This document shows positions 18,086 to 26,534 of a stretch of DNA of 64,000 nucleotides, in pieces. The notes beneath the pieces were generated by a model. It ran no database searches, was not told the DNA's origin, and saw nothing but the letters and a program-made list of their open reading frames with translations. A program made the translations under genes and the position numbers. Origin of the DNA: Pontibacter sp. G13 (GTDB lineage Bacteria > Bacteroidota > Bacteroidia > J057); assembly GCF_031851795.1 (NCBI RefSeq), contig NZ_CP134696.1:3554501-3618500 (forward strand), in the 5' to 3' direction. Numbering within the stretch: the first letter of the stretch is position 1; every line of letters starts with the position of its first letter.

Positions 18086-19252
18086 TCAATTTTCCTTGCC
18101 GAACATCCATTGGAGCGGTCGGTGAATTCGTTTTCCCCAAGCAGCTTCGTTGTGTTTTGCCAAAGGCTCAACCTGATAGTCGAGGTTTTTACCTGCCTGA
18201 AATCCATGCTGCTTCAAGGCTTTCATCATGTCATCGATACCCGGTTGTAATTGCTTTTCGAGTCCTACTCCTCCATTATCCACATAAATTTCCAACAGCT
18301 CTTTTCGGGAAGAATCAGCCTCCACAGTCGAGACATAATCGATATTTTGAATCTTGAATGCGGGAGACATACAGATTGCTTTGGAGAAAATATCGGGGGA
18401 TTCCCATGCAAGCATAAAGGCAACCAATCCACCAGCAGACGATCCACCTGTAGCTGTGTATTTCGCATCAGGCAGGGTGCGATACGTTTTGTCAATCAGA
18501 GGCTTCACTTTTTCGATCACAAATTGTCGGTACCGCTTGCCCATTGGAGTAGTGGTATACTCTTCATTTCGATCAGAAGTATTGTAAATGCCTACGATGA
18601 TGATGTCCTGCAACAAACCCCTTCGAATCAGCGAATCAGCCACCTCATCCACGCGCCAATCGACTCCAAATGCCGCTGTTTTCGGGTTGAATAGATTTTG
18701 GCCATCGTGCATGTAAAGCACTGGATAGGAGCGTTTTTTGGATTTTCCGTAGGTGGGAGGAAGCCAAACTGCCAAGGATCTTTCCTTGAGGCCTTCAGCT
18801 GTGATACGCTTGTGATATTTGATTTGCCCAGTTACCTGTCCAGCTTCGATATCCGTATCGGATTTCCATTTGGGGATTCGCTGACGAATGACGGTATCCC
18901 GAGTTGGTCGTAATCTGAAATTTGGGAATGGAATACCTGCTTCATTTAGCGCTTCCCGTTCCCATGATCCCAAGGTGATTTTGTATTCGACGGTGGAATC
19001 TTTTGGCAGGTGAAGACTCAATTCCCAAAAGCCTGATTCATTTTGAGTCATTGCAGCTCCATTCGGTTGCCAGAAGCCCAGATCAGGTGTGCTTCCCGCC
19101 AAGAAAACAGCATCTTCCGCTGATAGATCCTGAGCCTCCAATTCCCATGTCACAAGAACCGTATCAGCCTTCCCTCCTGAGGAAATTTCACAGCTTGATA
19201 TGATACCCAGACAGGCAATCCCAAAGATAAATGGGCGGAAATAGCGAATCAT
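18086..19252 (-). CDS. Lipoprotein esterase with N-terminal CBM20-like domain
   Basis: A 388-residue lipoprotein: signal peptide with lipobox ending SSC (C21). Residues 33-110 resemble a starch-binding CBM20-type beta-sandwich (phrases AGSTPDLGFW and YKITLGSWERE). Residues 155-385 are an esterase-D-like alpha/beta hydrolase with the nucleophile S272 in GSSAG and an acidic/His tail (PLAKHNEAAWGKR). Such enzymes cleave ester bonds of carbohydrate, siderophore or peptide substrates at the cell surface; the exact substrate cannot be read. Its start overlaps the upstream thioesterase stop by four bases, so it is the last gene of the operon 20628-18086. Confidence 0.85.
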   Translation of the reverse strand: MIRYFRPFIFGIACLGIISSCEISSGGKADTVLVTWELEAQDLSAEDAVFLAGSTPDLGFWQPNGAAMTQNESGFWELSLHLPKDSTVEYKITLGSWEREALNEAGIPFPNFRLRPTRDTVIRQRIPKWKSDTDIEAGQVTGQIKYHKRITAEGLKERSLAVWLPPTYGKSKKRSYPVLYMHDGQNLFNPKTAAFGVDWRVDEVADSLIRRGLLQDIIIVGIYNTSDRNEEYTTTPMGKRYRQFVIEKVKPLIDKTYRTLPDAKYTATGGSSAGGLVAFMLAWESPDIFSKAICMSPAFKIQNIDYVSTVEADSSRKELLEIYVDNGGVGLEKQLQPGIDDMMKALKQHGFQAGKNLDYQVEPLAKHNEAAWGKRIHRPLQWMFGKEN

Positions 19253-19698
19253 TGACCTCTAAATTTAAAGCAGTTGGCTTCGAATGTGTGTACCCGCTCG
19301 GCAAAATCGTCAGGAAGCGGCGCTTTAGAATTTGTGGAAAAATCAAAATTGACGCAAGTAGCCTTTAAGAATGCTGCTGCTCGTTGATAGCTTTCGCTGA
19401 ACATAAAACACTCCATCGTGAAGCGGTCTTCCTTGATTTCGACCAACCTGGTCCCAATCCAGATCATATCCGGAAAAGTCACGGGAAACATGTATTTACA
19501 GGTAAGGCTGCCTAGAACAGGACCAGTAGTTCGGTTTTGATCGGCCATCGCTCCGGGATCAAATTCCTGAAGGTAGCCAACTCGAGCAGTCTCTGCCCAA
19601 AGGGCGTAAACCGTGTTGTTGACATGTCTAGCGGCATCCATGTCCCCCCATTGGACGGCGACATGAATTTGGTGCGGAAATTCTTCAAGCGTCAGCAT
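19249..19698 (-). CDS. 4HBT-type hotdog thioesterase (copy 1)
   Basis: A 149-residue hotdog-fold protein. QWGDMDAARHVNN is the conserved 4-hydroxybenzoyl-CoA-thioesterase motif with the catalytic aspartate, followed by the long hotdog helix and the five-stranded sheet. It probably hydrolyses an acyl-CoA in the cytoplasm. It overlaps the upstream paralogue by 14 bases and the downstream esterase by four, indicating one transcript and coupled translation. Confidence 0.87.
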   Translation of the reverse strand: MLTLEEFPHQIHVAVQWGDMDAARHVNNTVYALWAETARVGYLQEFDPGAMADQNRTTGPVLGSLTCKYMFPVTFPDMIWIGTRLVEIKEDRFTMECFMFSESYQRAAAFLKATCVNFDFSTNSKAPLPDDFAERVHTFEANCFKFRGQ

Positions 19699-20164
19699 GG
19701 GGAATCAATTCGGGTTGAAGGGTAAAAATGCGTTGTTGGAGGATTTCGGGAGCTGGTACCTTGGCACCCAAACCGTAATCGTACACCACAATATCCGCGA
19801 CATTGTAGGCAACCGGCTTGGAAAGTTTGGCACTCACGATGAGGGTTTCCAACTCAAAGCGATCTTCTAGCAGTTTAGATACACGCGTACCTAGCCAAAC
19901 GGTATCTGGATAGAAGACTGGAAAGATGTACTTACAATGCGTATTGGCGAGGATGGGCCCAATTCCAGTCGGGGAAAAGTCGTCGAACTGAATCCGGTGG
20001 AAATAGTCCAATCTCCCCACTTCAATCCAACGGAGATAGACTACATTATTGACATGCTGGTAGGCATCCATTTCCCCCCATTGGACGGGGATAGAGGATA
20101 TCACCGGATAATCCTGCAATTGCTTGGCAACCGATTCAGGAATTGAATCAAGATGATGATACAT
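19685..20164 (-). CDS. 4HBT-type hotdog thioesterase (copy 2)
   Basis: A 159-residue paralogue of the next gene, with the same catalytic signature (VQWGEMDAYQHVNN). Two such enzymes in tandem may form a heteromer or have different chain-length preferences; this is inference. It starts six bases after the MaoC-type hydratase gene and overlaps the second copy by 14 bases. Confidence 0.87.
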   Translation of the reverse strand: MYHHLDSIPESVAKQLQDYPVISSIPVQWGEMDAYQHVNNVVYLRWIEVGRLDYFHRIQFDDFSPTGIGPILANTHCKYIFPVFYPDTVWLGTRVSKLLEDRFELETLIVSAKLSKPVAYNVADIVVYDYGLGAKVPAPEILQQRIFTLQPELIPHADA

Positions 20165-20169
20165 GAAGC

Positions 20170-20628
20170 TTAGGATTCAAACATCAAGACCAGAAACTCC
20201 GCGATACACACAGGCTTCTCCAGGTCTTTTCGGGAAAATACACAACTTAGCGTAAGCTTGCGCCCCTTCTGCTGAAAAGGTTCTGAATTTGACAGTGTCG
20301 CTTCCATCCGAATTTCACTGCCTACCGGAACCACCTCCGTGAATCGAACTTTGTTGAGCCCATAGTTCATCCCCATTTCTACACTATCCACCTGGACCAA
20401 ATCCTCAAGGAATTTTGCGGAGAGGGAAAGCGTAAGAAATCCATGTGCAATAGGGCCTCCAAATGGGGACTCTTGAAGGGCTCTTTGAGGATCGACATGA
20501 ATCCATTGGAAGTCGCCCGTGGCCTTGGCAAAGTCCATCACCATCTCTTGGGTGATGGTCAGCCATTCGGTGAAGCCGAGAGATTGACCGATGTGGGAAT
20601 CAAGCGATTCGAGGGTGGAAAACTGCAT
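20170..20628 (-). CDS. MaoC-type (R)-specific enoyl-CoA hydratase
   Basis: A 152-residue hotdog hydratase. The phrase FAKATGDFQWIHVDP followed by FGGPIAHGFLTLSL contains the hydratase-2 motif with catalytic Asp and His. It would add water to trans-2-enoyl-CoA to give the (R)-3-hydroxyacyl-CoA. As first gene of the four-gene operon it suggests handling of acyl-CoA intermediates together with two thioesterases. Its ATG is three bases from the first DnaA-box-like 9-mer of the region at 20631-20846. Confidence 0.9.
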   Translation of the reverse strand: MQFSTLESLDSHIGQSLGFTEWLTITQEMVMDFAKATGDFQWIHVDPQRALQESPFGGPIAHGFLTLSLSAKFLEDLVQVDSVEMGMNYGLNKVRFTEVVPVGSEIRMEATLSNSEPFQQKGRKLTLSCVFSRKDLEKPVCIAEFLVLMFES

Positions 20629-20630
20629 AA

Positions 20631-20846
20631 TGTGGATAGCGATTAATGAAGATTTCCCCCAAAAAAGGTGGACAACATGTGGATAACAAGTTAATATCTC
20701 ACAAAAATGCGAATACGTGCAGCCTTGTCCACAATTTTGTGGATAAACCCGTTTATAACTGGTGGATAATCGAAACGCATTCGAGATAATTCACGCAATA
20801 AATTATCCGCCCGCTGTTCTCACAGGTTTTCCACAGTTAATCCACA
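20631..20846. other. Cluster of DnaA boxes, candidate replication origin (oriC)
   Basis: The 305-base gap 20629-20933 has no gene. It carries two perfect DnaA boxes (TTATCCACA, minus strand) at 20678-20686 and 20738-20746. Single-mismatch copies lie at 20631-20639 (TGTGGATAG), 20725-20733 (TTGTCCACA), 20761-20769 (GGTGGATAA), 20827-20835 (TTTTCCACA) and 20838-20846 (TAATCCACA). Weaker ones are at 20667 and 20803. Orientation changes from mainly minus on the left to plus on the right, with an AT-rich patch about 20785-20808 that could be the unwinding element. Seven near-consensus 9-mers in 216 bases is far above chance. dnaA itself is not in view, so the call rests on the boxes and on the change in gene orientation around them. 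Confidence 0.7.
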
Positions 20847-20882
20847 ATGTTCTGTTCGTAATAGAGGCAGGCGCCGGAATTT

Positions 20883-20904
20883 GCGCCCCGGACGGGGCGC
20901 TTTT
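20883..20904 (+). terminator. GC-rich hairpin beside the DnaA-box cluster
   Basis: Arms gcgccccg (20883-20890) and cggggcgc (20893-20900), then TTTT on the plus strand. It could stop plus-strand transcription leaving the candidate origin before it meets gcvT, or act as a structural element of the origin. Confidence 0.5.
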
Positions 20905-20917
20905 CTCAACGGCGGGG

Positions 20918-20948
20918 CAAAGATAGAATTTGCTTACTTCTTTACAAA
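20918..20948 (-). promoter_or_regulatory. Promoter reading into the DnaA-box region
   Basis: On the minus strand, TTTG (20948-20945, inside the gcvT 3' end), 19 bases, then TATCTTTG (20925-20918): an exact match to the Bacteroidota -33/-7 promoter. A transcript starting near 20912 would cross the hairpin and all the DnaA boxes before reaching the MaoC gene at 20628. Confidence 0.5.
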
Positions 20949-22022
20949 GGGAGGCTTGACAATTTCTGCCTTTACAGGCTTATTTCTGATGAGGACATCG
21001 ACGCTATTACCTACAACCGCCTTATCCACAGGCAAGTAAGCCAAACCAATCCCTTCCCCCAACATAGGGCTCATGGTACCGGAAGTGACCTTCCCAACTA
21101 CTTCTCCATCCACAGCTACTTCATATCCAGCACGCGGAATGCCTCTTTCTGACATTTTGAATGCCACGAGTTTCCGCTTCAATCCTTCGGCCTTCAGCTT
21201 AGAGATGGCTTCCGATCCATTGAAAGGCCCTTTCTTCAGCTTGGTGATCCAGCCGAGTCCAGCTTCCAATGGAGAGGTAGTATCGTTGATGTCATTTCCA
21301 TAGAGCATATAGCCCATTTCCAATCTCAAAGTGTCCCGAGCACCGAGTCCACATGGTTCCAAACCAAACTCTTTACCGGCTTCCAAGATATCGTCCCACA
21401 TGCGCTTAGCGTGCTCATTGTAGACAAACACCTCAAACGTACGCTCACCAGTGTAGCCAGTCGTTGCAATCAAGGATTTTTCTGCACCGTTAAAGGTTCC
21501 TTTGATGCAATTGTAGGTACCCATTTCGGAGAGATCCCAATCCGTGAGCTTCTGGAGAACAGCTTCAGCCTTGGGGCCAGATACTGCCAATAGAGAGGTC
21601 TCCTCGGAAATATCGATCAATTCTGCACCAATTTTGGCGTTGGTTTCAGAAATCCAATTCCAGTCCTTTTCGATATTGGCGGCATTCACGACGATCATGT
21701 ACTGATCTTCTTGAATGTGGTAGACGATTACGTCATCTACAATTCCTCCCTCATGATTGGGCAGACAGGAGTATTGAGCCTTGCCGGGGACCAATTTGCT
21801 TGCGTCATTGGAAGTGACTTGTTGGATCAGTTCCAATGCCTTGGGACCACGCACGATGAACTCTCCCATGTGGGAAACATCAAAAATACCGGCGGCTTCC
21901 CGAACGATCATGTGTTCTTTCTTGTCGCCAGTGTACCGCACGGGCATATCATATCCTGCAAAGGGAATGAGTTTCGCACCCAAAGCCTGGTGCGTTGGAT
22001 ATAGTACAGTCTGCTTGCTCAT
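20934..22022 (-). CDS. gcvT: Glycine cleavage system T protein (aminomethyltransferase)
   Basis: A 362-residue enzyme of normal length for GcvT. It takes the aminomethyl group from the lipoylated H protein and makes 5,10-methylenetetrahydrofolate and ammonia. Visible are the N-terminal GYDMPVRYTG with HMIVREAAGIFDVSHMGE, the folate-binding region with TGYTGERTFEVFV, and the C-terminal barrel (GRxTSGTMSP-type segment). The gene is alone here; gcvP and gcvH are not in the window. No glycine-riboswitch-like structure was seen upstream. It is divergent from rarA and ends beside the DnaA-box cluster. Confidence 0.95.
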   Translation of the reverse strand: MSKQTVLYPTHQALGAKLIPFAGYDMPVRYTGDKKEHMIVREAAGIFDVSHMGEFIVRGPKALELIQQVTSNDASKLVPGKAQYSCLPNHEGGIVDDVIVYHIQEDQYMIVVNAANIEKDWNWISETNAKIGAELIDISEETSLLAVSGPKAEAVLQKLTDWDLSEMGTYNCIKGTFNGAEKSLIATTGYTGERTFEVFVYNEHAKRMWDDILEAGKEFGLEPCGLGARDTLRLEMGYMLYGNDINDTTSPLEAGLGWITKLKKGPFNGSEAISKLKAEGLKRKLVAFKMSERGIPRAGYEVAVDGEVVGKVTSGTMSPMLGEGIGLAYLPVDKAVVGNSVDVLIRNKPVKAEIVKPPFVKK

Positions 22023-22161
22023 GTTTTGGAGAAATAACTGGGCGAATCCTAGAGAATCAATGTTTTCAATTTACCTGAATGATTCGCCAAATTGAAGAAA
22101 CATTCACCGCGCAAGATAACAACCTTTGGCCACTTTCCGCAGGCATTTGGTAACTTGCGGT

Positions 22162-23466
22162 ATGGATCTGTTTGAACAGTCGGCCCCGACACCTTCGCAT
22201 ATTCCGCCCCTCGCTGAACGAATGAGACCCAAGACCTTGGATGAGGTCATTGGCCAATCACATCTCCTATTTCCAGACAGCCCTTTCAGAATGGCCATTT
22301 CCGCCAATCGGATTCCCTCCATGATATTTTGGGGACCTCCCGGCGTAGGCAAAACCACATTGGCACAGATTGTCGCCCACACCTCTCATCGGCCTTTTCG
22401 TCAGCTGAGCGCCATTTCCTCTGGTGTCAAGGACATTCGTGAAGTGCTTCGATTCGCAGAGGGTAGGCCGGGGACAGTCTTGTTTATCGATGAGATTCAC
22501 AGATTCAATAAGGCTCAACAGGATTCCCTCCTTGGTTCTGTGGAAAAAGGAAGGATCACGCTGATTGGGGCGACAACGGAGAATCCATCTTTTGAGGTAA
22601 ACGCGGCCCTTTTGTCCCGTAGTCAGGTATACACGCTCAATCCACTCAACGACCAAGAAACACGACAGCTTCTAGAGCGGGCGATTTCGGAAGATGAGCT
22701 GCTCTCCAAACAATCGATTGAACTCAAGGAGACGGATGCCATTTTCCGGATTGCAGGAGGAGATGCCCGGAAAAGCTTGACACTTCTGGAAATCTTCGTC
22801 AACACCCATCCCGAGACAGACAAAATCGTCCTGACCAATGAGGCACTACTTAAATCTGCCCAAGAGCATATCGCCCTGTACGACAAAAGCGGGGAGCAGC
22901 ACTACGATATTATCAGTGCTTTCATCAAATCGATCCGAGGTGGCGACCCCAATGCTGCGGTTTATTGGTTGGCCAGAATGCTGGACGGGGGAGAGGATGT
23001 GAAATTCATAGCAAGGCGACTGATCATCTCTGCATCAGAAGATATCGGCAATGCCAATCCCAATGCCATGCTATTGGCCCAAGCATGTTTTCAATCTGTG
23101 AACGTAATTGGCATGCCTGAGGCCCGTATCATTTTAAGTCAAACGACCACTTATTTGGCTACATCGGAAAAGAGTAACGCAGCCTACTCTGCCATCAATG
23201 AGGCGATGCAGCTGGTCAAGAAGGCCCCTCCTTATCCTGTCCCGCTACACCTCCGCAATGCTCCGACCAAAATGATGAAGCAAATGGGATACGGCCAGGG
23301 CTACAAGTATTCTCACGATCACCTCGGCGAAGCCAATCACCAAGAATTTTTGCCACCAGAATTATCCAACCAAGGATTCTATCAACCGAAGGATATCGGG
23401 AGCGAAAAGAAGATACGACAGTTCCTCGATCGAATGTGGGGAAACAAATATCCAAAATCCACCTGA
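22162..23466 (+). CDS. rarA: Replication-associated recombination ATPase RarA/MgsA
   Basis: A 434-residue AAA+ ATPase of the clamp-loader family from the ATG at 22162; the frame opens 36 bases earlier but the family starts PLAERMRP. Walker A is GPPGVGKT at about 58-65, Walker B LFIDEIHRFNK, sensor 1 GATTENPSF. The C-terminal tetramerisation domain has the typical ASEDIGNANP and PVPLHLRNAPTKMMK. RarA acts at stalled replication forks. The motif TAACTTGC (22151-22158) lies only three bases before the ATG, suggesting a very short or absent leader. It flanks the candidate origin on the gcvT side. Confidence 0.95.
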   Translation: MDLFEQSAPTPSHIPPLAERMRPKTLDEVIGQSHLLFPDSPFRMAISANRIPSMIFWGPPGVGKTTLAQIVAHTSHRPFRQLSAISSGVKDIREVLRFAEGRPGTVLFIDEIHRFNKAQQDSLLGSVEKGRITLIGATTENPSFEVNAALLSRSQVYTLNPLNDQETRQLLERAISEDELLSKQSIELKETDAIFRIAGGDARKSLTLLEIFVNTHPETDKIVLTNEALLKSAQEHIALYDKSGEQHYDIISAFIKSIRGGDPNAAVYWLARMLDGGEDVKFIARRLIISASEDIGNANPNAMLLAQACFQSVNVIGMPEARIILSQTTTYLATSEKSNAAYSAINEAMQLVKKAPPYPVPLHLRNAPTKMMKQMGYGQGYKYSHDHLGEANHQEFLPPELSNQGFYQPKDIGSEKKIRQFLDRMWGNKYPKST

Positions 23467-23608
23467 TTTACAAAGATTTGCCTTCCCATAAGTCAAATAA
23501 CCAAAAGGATAATCCACAGAAACGATTAATCGCTTCTGGTACAATTCAAATTCAAAAACTTATTCAGCGACAATTGCCCCAAGCAAGCGCCAATTCTGAC
23601 CATTCATC

Positions 23609-24337
23609 CTAGTTGTTCAACCGCCAGTCGTAGGGGAGGTATTCCAAGCTGGCGTCAGGACTTAACTTGGCCTTTGCATATTGGTTCAGAAACTCGATCA
23701 ATGTGCCATTCTGGGTAAAATCTTTGCGATACCATTTGAACAATTCCGAAATATGCGCCTGATCGGTACGGATTTGGTTGTACTGGGAATTGTTGACAAA
23801 GGCGATGGTCTGCCGGTCAAGTTGATCTTCCAGACGATCGGCGGAATAAGCTTCGTTGAGTAGCGGAGGACACGATTTTGAGGCACAATTCACTGCAAAG
23901 TGGATACGGGGCTCCTTGAATTTCTGCCGGAGGATTTCGTTCTCAATCTGATTGAGGGTATAGGTTTTTCCTGCAGCTTTCACGAAGGCGATGTCCCAAG
24001 GCTTGTCCAAATCTGTGATACTTGCCAATGGGTAATGATCCAGTATGAGCTTGACGGTATAAGCATTGTAGGTGTTGATCCAGAAAGCCATTTCGGCATT
24101 GCTAGAAGTATGGGAGGCGAAGCTGTGCGCCGCTAATTGGTTGAGGTATTCATCCAGTTTGGCCCGATCGCGCGTGAACCCCTCGTAATTGACTTTGCCC
24201 TCGGGTGAGACATGGGATTTCAGCAATTGCCCCCATGTATCGTGAGAGAGCGCTGATGTATCGGAGTGTGCAACTGACATCAGCAGGAGGCTCGCCAATG
24301 TCATCATAGAAATGAAGTGATATGCTGAATTTCTCAT
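23609..24337 (-). CDS. DUF547 domain exported protein
   Basis: A 242-residue exported protein from the ATG at 24337, where a signal peptide begins. The body is a DUF547 domain, seen in AFWINTYNAYTVKLIL, the region around residues 145-165 with HFAVNCASKSCPPL, and FKWYRKDF. This domain belongs to the papain-like fold and has conserved Cys and His, but its activity is not established. It stands alone on the minus strand, divergent from the large surface protein at 24469. Confidence 0.85.
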   Translation of the reverse strand: MRNSAYHFISMMTLASLLLMSVAHSDTSALSHDTWGQLLKSHVSPEGKVNYEGFTRDRAKLDEYLNQLAAHSFASHTSSNAEMAFWINTYNAYTVKLILDHYPLASITDLDKPWDIAFVKAAGKTYTLNQIENEILRQKFKEPRIHFAVNCASKSCPPLLNEAYSADRLEDQLDRQTIAFVNNSQYNQIRTDQAHISELFKWYRKDFTQNGTLIEFLNQYAKAKLSPDASLEYLPYDWRLNN

Positions 24338-24468
24338 TTGATCCTTTATGAACAATCCTTTTGAAACATAAAAAACATCGGTCAAGCCAATTGTCCGAGA
24401 TTAGACATCCTCTCAACCTTTAACCACAGAACATCAACCAATCCACATTCCATAACCACGTTCCAGAA

Positions 24469-26358
24469 ATGCGAACACGTTTCAGTACCCTGCTTTTCCT
24501 ACTATTGCTTCTGACATGCGGTTTCAATCGCGAAGCCCATGCCCAAGTATGTACCCCGGATAGCTCGTACACCAATGTGGGAACCTACCCAAGCATCCTT
24601 CCAGATGCCTGTAGATTCTCAGAGTATGAGATATCCATGACCCTGGTCGCACCTTCAGACACTGTCGTCGATGTGTTTGGTACTCCAACAGTTGTCAACA
24701 TCGATTCTATCGAGCTGACAGGAATCTTTGGACAGCCAGCCGGGATCTTCTACGAATGCCAAACTCCCGATTGCATGGTCGACGGCGGAGGGATCACATG
24801 TGTCCGTATTTACGGCACCCCAACTCAGTCAGGCACATTCGTTGTGGATGTAGCCACCAAGTATTACGTGTTCGGAGGATTGGTATTGACCGACACTGCG
24901 CAAGCTTTCTTCACGATGAATGTATTGCCTAGCGTAGACGTAGCTCCTGCAATCACACCAGCCAGCCACTGTACTGCAGCTGACGGTGCGATTACCTTGA
25001 ATGCCACTGGCACAGGAACATTGACTTACCTATGGAGCACAGGTGCTACCACCGATGCTATCACAGGTTTGACTCCTGGGGTGTACGACGTAGACATCAC
25101 CGATGGTGACGGCTGTGTACGCGAATTGCAGTACATCGTCAACGCACTCAACACAGGCGTAACAATTGATTCTGCGAACTCCAACATCGATTGGATTGGA
25201 TGTGCTGAAACCAACGGAGGAACCATTCTGCCGAACATCTCTGGTGGAAATGCTCCTTTCACTTACGCTTGGAGCGATGGATCTACTTCTCAGACTTTGA
25301 TGTCTGCTGAAGAAGGAGCTCATACGCTGACCGTAACTGACAACGATGGTTGTATCACTGTCCAGCCATTTGAAATCACTGCACCTAGCGTTTTGGAATT
25401 CGATTCCATGGCTACTCAGTTTGACTGGATGGGTTGTGCTGCTGACGGCAATGGTTCTATCATGCCTGTAGTTTCTGGAGGCGCTGCTCCTTATGGTTAC
25501 AGCTGGTCCAATGGTGACGCAAACGCTGACTTGGATTCTGTTGCTGCAGGAACTTACACCTTGACGATCATCGATCAGAAAGGCTGCTCCAAGTCTATGG
25601 ACTTTGCGTTGGTAGCTCCGACTGCCTTGGAAGTTGAAGTCGACACATTGATGGATGCCACTTGTGCCAATGCAACTGACGGGATCGCTACTGTTGCCGT
25701 TTCTGGCGGAGTTCAAGGTTATTCCTTCGTTTGGAACAATTCTCCTTCTACTTCTGAGTCCGCACTGGATTTGGGAGCTGGAAAATACGAAGTGACTGTC
25801 ACCGATGCTGCTGGATGTGAATCCGTAATCGAAGTGACTATCGGCGCTCCTGATTCTTTGGTAGCTACTTATGTAGTCAACAATGAAACTGAGGCGGGTG
25901 CTACAGATGGTTCTATCGAATTGACCGCTCAAGGTGGTACTGCTCCTTATTCCTACAACTGGAACACCGGAGACACCACAGACATGATCACTGAATTGTC
26001 CGGTGATGCGACTTACACCGTAACTGTCACCGATGCAAACGGCTGCGAATTCGAAGCTGATATCGAAGTAGCGGTAGGAGCTAGCTCTATCCGTGAGCAA
26101 TTGGCAGGAATCTCTGCTTGGGAAATCTATCCTAACCCATCCAACGGAATCATTACCATGACTGCTGTGATGGAGACAGCTTCAAACCTTGAAGTAGGGT
26201 TGGTTGACTTGACTGGCAAGCAAATCTGGAGCACGCAGTTCTCCAATCGCTTCGAGCTCAATGAGACTGTAGAATTGCCAACTGTTCCTGCTGGTATCTA
26301 CCTGATCACACTGTCCAACGGCCAAGGCATGGCGATCCGCAAGATTGCTATCCAATAA
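24469..26358 (+). CDS. Type IX-secreted surface protein with SprB-type repeats
   Basis: A 629-residue exported protein. A signal peptide (about 1-26) is followed by an Ig-like N-terminal domain (about 30-150) with paired cysteines. Five SprB-like repeats of 70 to 78 residues follow (157-537), each with the pattern SGG-APY-Y-WS-G and ending VTDxxGC. The C-terminal type A sorting domain (about 548-629) starts YPNPSNG and ends IRKIAIQ, which directs export by the type IX system and cleavage at the surface. SprB-type repeats occur in gliding and attachment adhesins; this short one may be an adhesin or sheath component. A terminator follows. Confidence 0.9.
   Translation: MRTRFSTLLFLLLLLTCGFNREAHAQVCTPDSSYTNVGTYPSILPDACRFSEYEISMTLVAPSDTVVDVFGTPTVVNIDSIELTGIFGQPAGIFYECQTPDCMVDGGGITCVRIYGTPTQSGTFVVDVATKYYVFGGLVLTDTAQAFFTMNVLPSVDVAPAITPASHCTAADGAITLNATGTGTLTYLWSTGATTDAITGLTPGVYDVDITDGDGCVRELQYIVNALNTGVTIDSANSNIDWIGCAETNGGTILPNISGGNAPFTYAWSDGSTSQTLMSAEEGAHTLTVTDNDGCITVQPFEITAPSVLEFDSMATQFDWMGCAADGNGSIMPVVSGGAAPYGYSWSNGDANADLDSVAAGTYTLTIIDQKGCSKSMDFALVAPTALEVEVDTLMDATCANATDGIATVAVSGGVQGYSFVWNNSPSTSESALDLGAGKYEVTVTDAAGCESVIEVTIGAPDSLVATYVVNNETEAGATDGSIELTAQGGTAPYSYNWNTGDTTDMITELSGDATYTVTVTDANGCEFEADIEVAVGASSIREQLAGISAWEIYPNPSNGIITMTAVMETASNLEVGLVDLTGKQIWSTQFSNRFELNETVELPTVPAGIYLITLSNGQGMAIRKIAIQ
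24937..26079 (+). repeat. Five tandem SprB-like protein repeats
   Basis: Repeats at residues 157-226, 230-306, 307-384, 385-461 and 462-537 of the gene at 24469. Each shows a D-G-I/S-I start, a G-G-x-APY centre, a W-S/N-x-G turn and a T-V-T-D-x-x-G-C end. They have diverged at the DNA level, so recent expansion is not evident. Confidence 0.8.
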
Positions 26359-26378
26359 GCCCAGTAGACATTGTCCAT

Positions 26379-26409
26379 AAAAAGGCTGCCGAATTTCGGC
26401 AGCCTTTTT
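26379..26409. terminator. Bidirectional terminator
   Basis: aaaaaggctgcc (26379-26390), loop, ggcagccttttt (26398-26409). The flanking A and T tracts serve the surface-protein gene (plus) and the convergent gene ending at 26535 (minus). Confidence 0.85.
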
Positions 26410-26534
26410 CGTTTGTAAAGATCCAAAATAAGACAAGCCCAGACCGAATAAACAGCCTGGGCTTTCCATATTTACCAATGGTCTATGGTAAAAGAAAGTG
26501 TGAGATTGAGCGAGTTTCCTAAATCAAGCGCCTA

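Noticed and set aside
22023-22161. Possible glycine riboswitch in front of gcvT
   Set aside because: The leader is short and shows no paired aptamer-like stems or downstream expression platform.
25030-26100. Long antisense frame of 356 codons within the SprB-repeat gene
   Set aside because: It is a shadow of the repetitive coding sequence; the plus-strand frame has a signal peptide and sorting domain.
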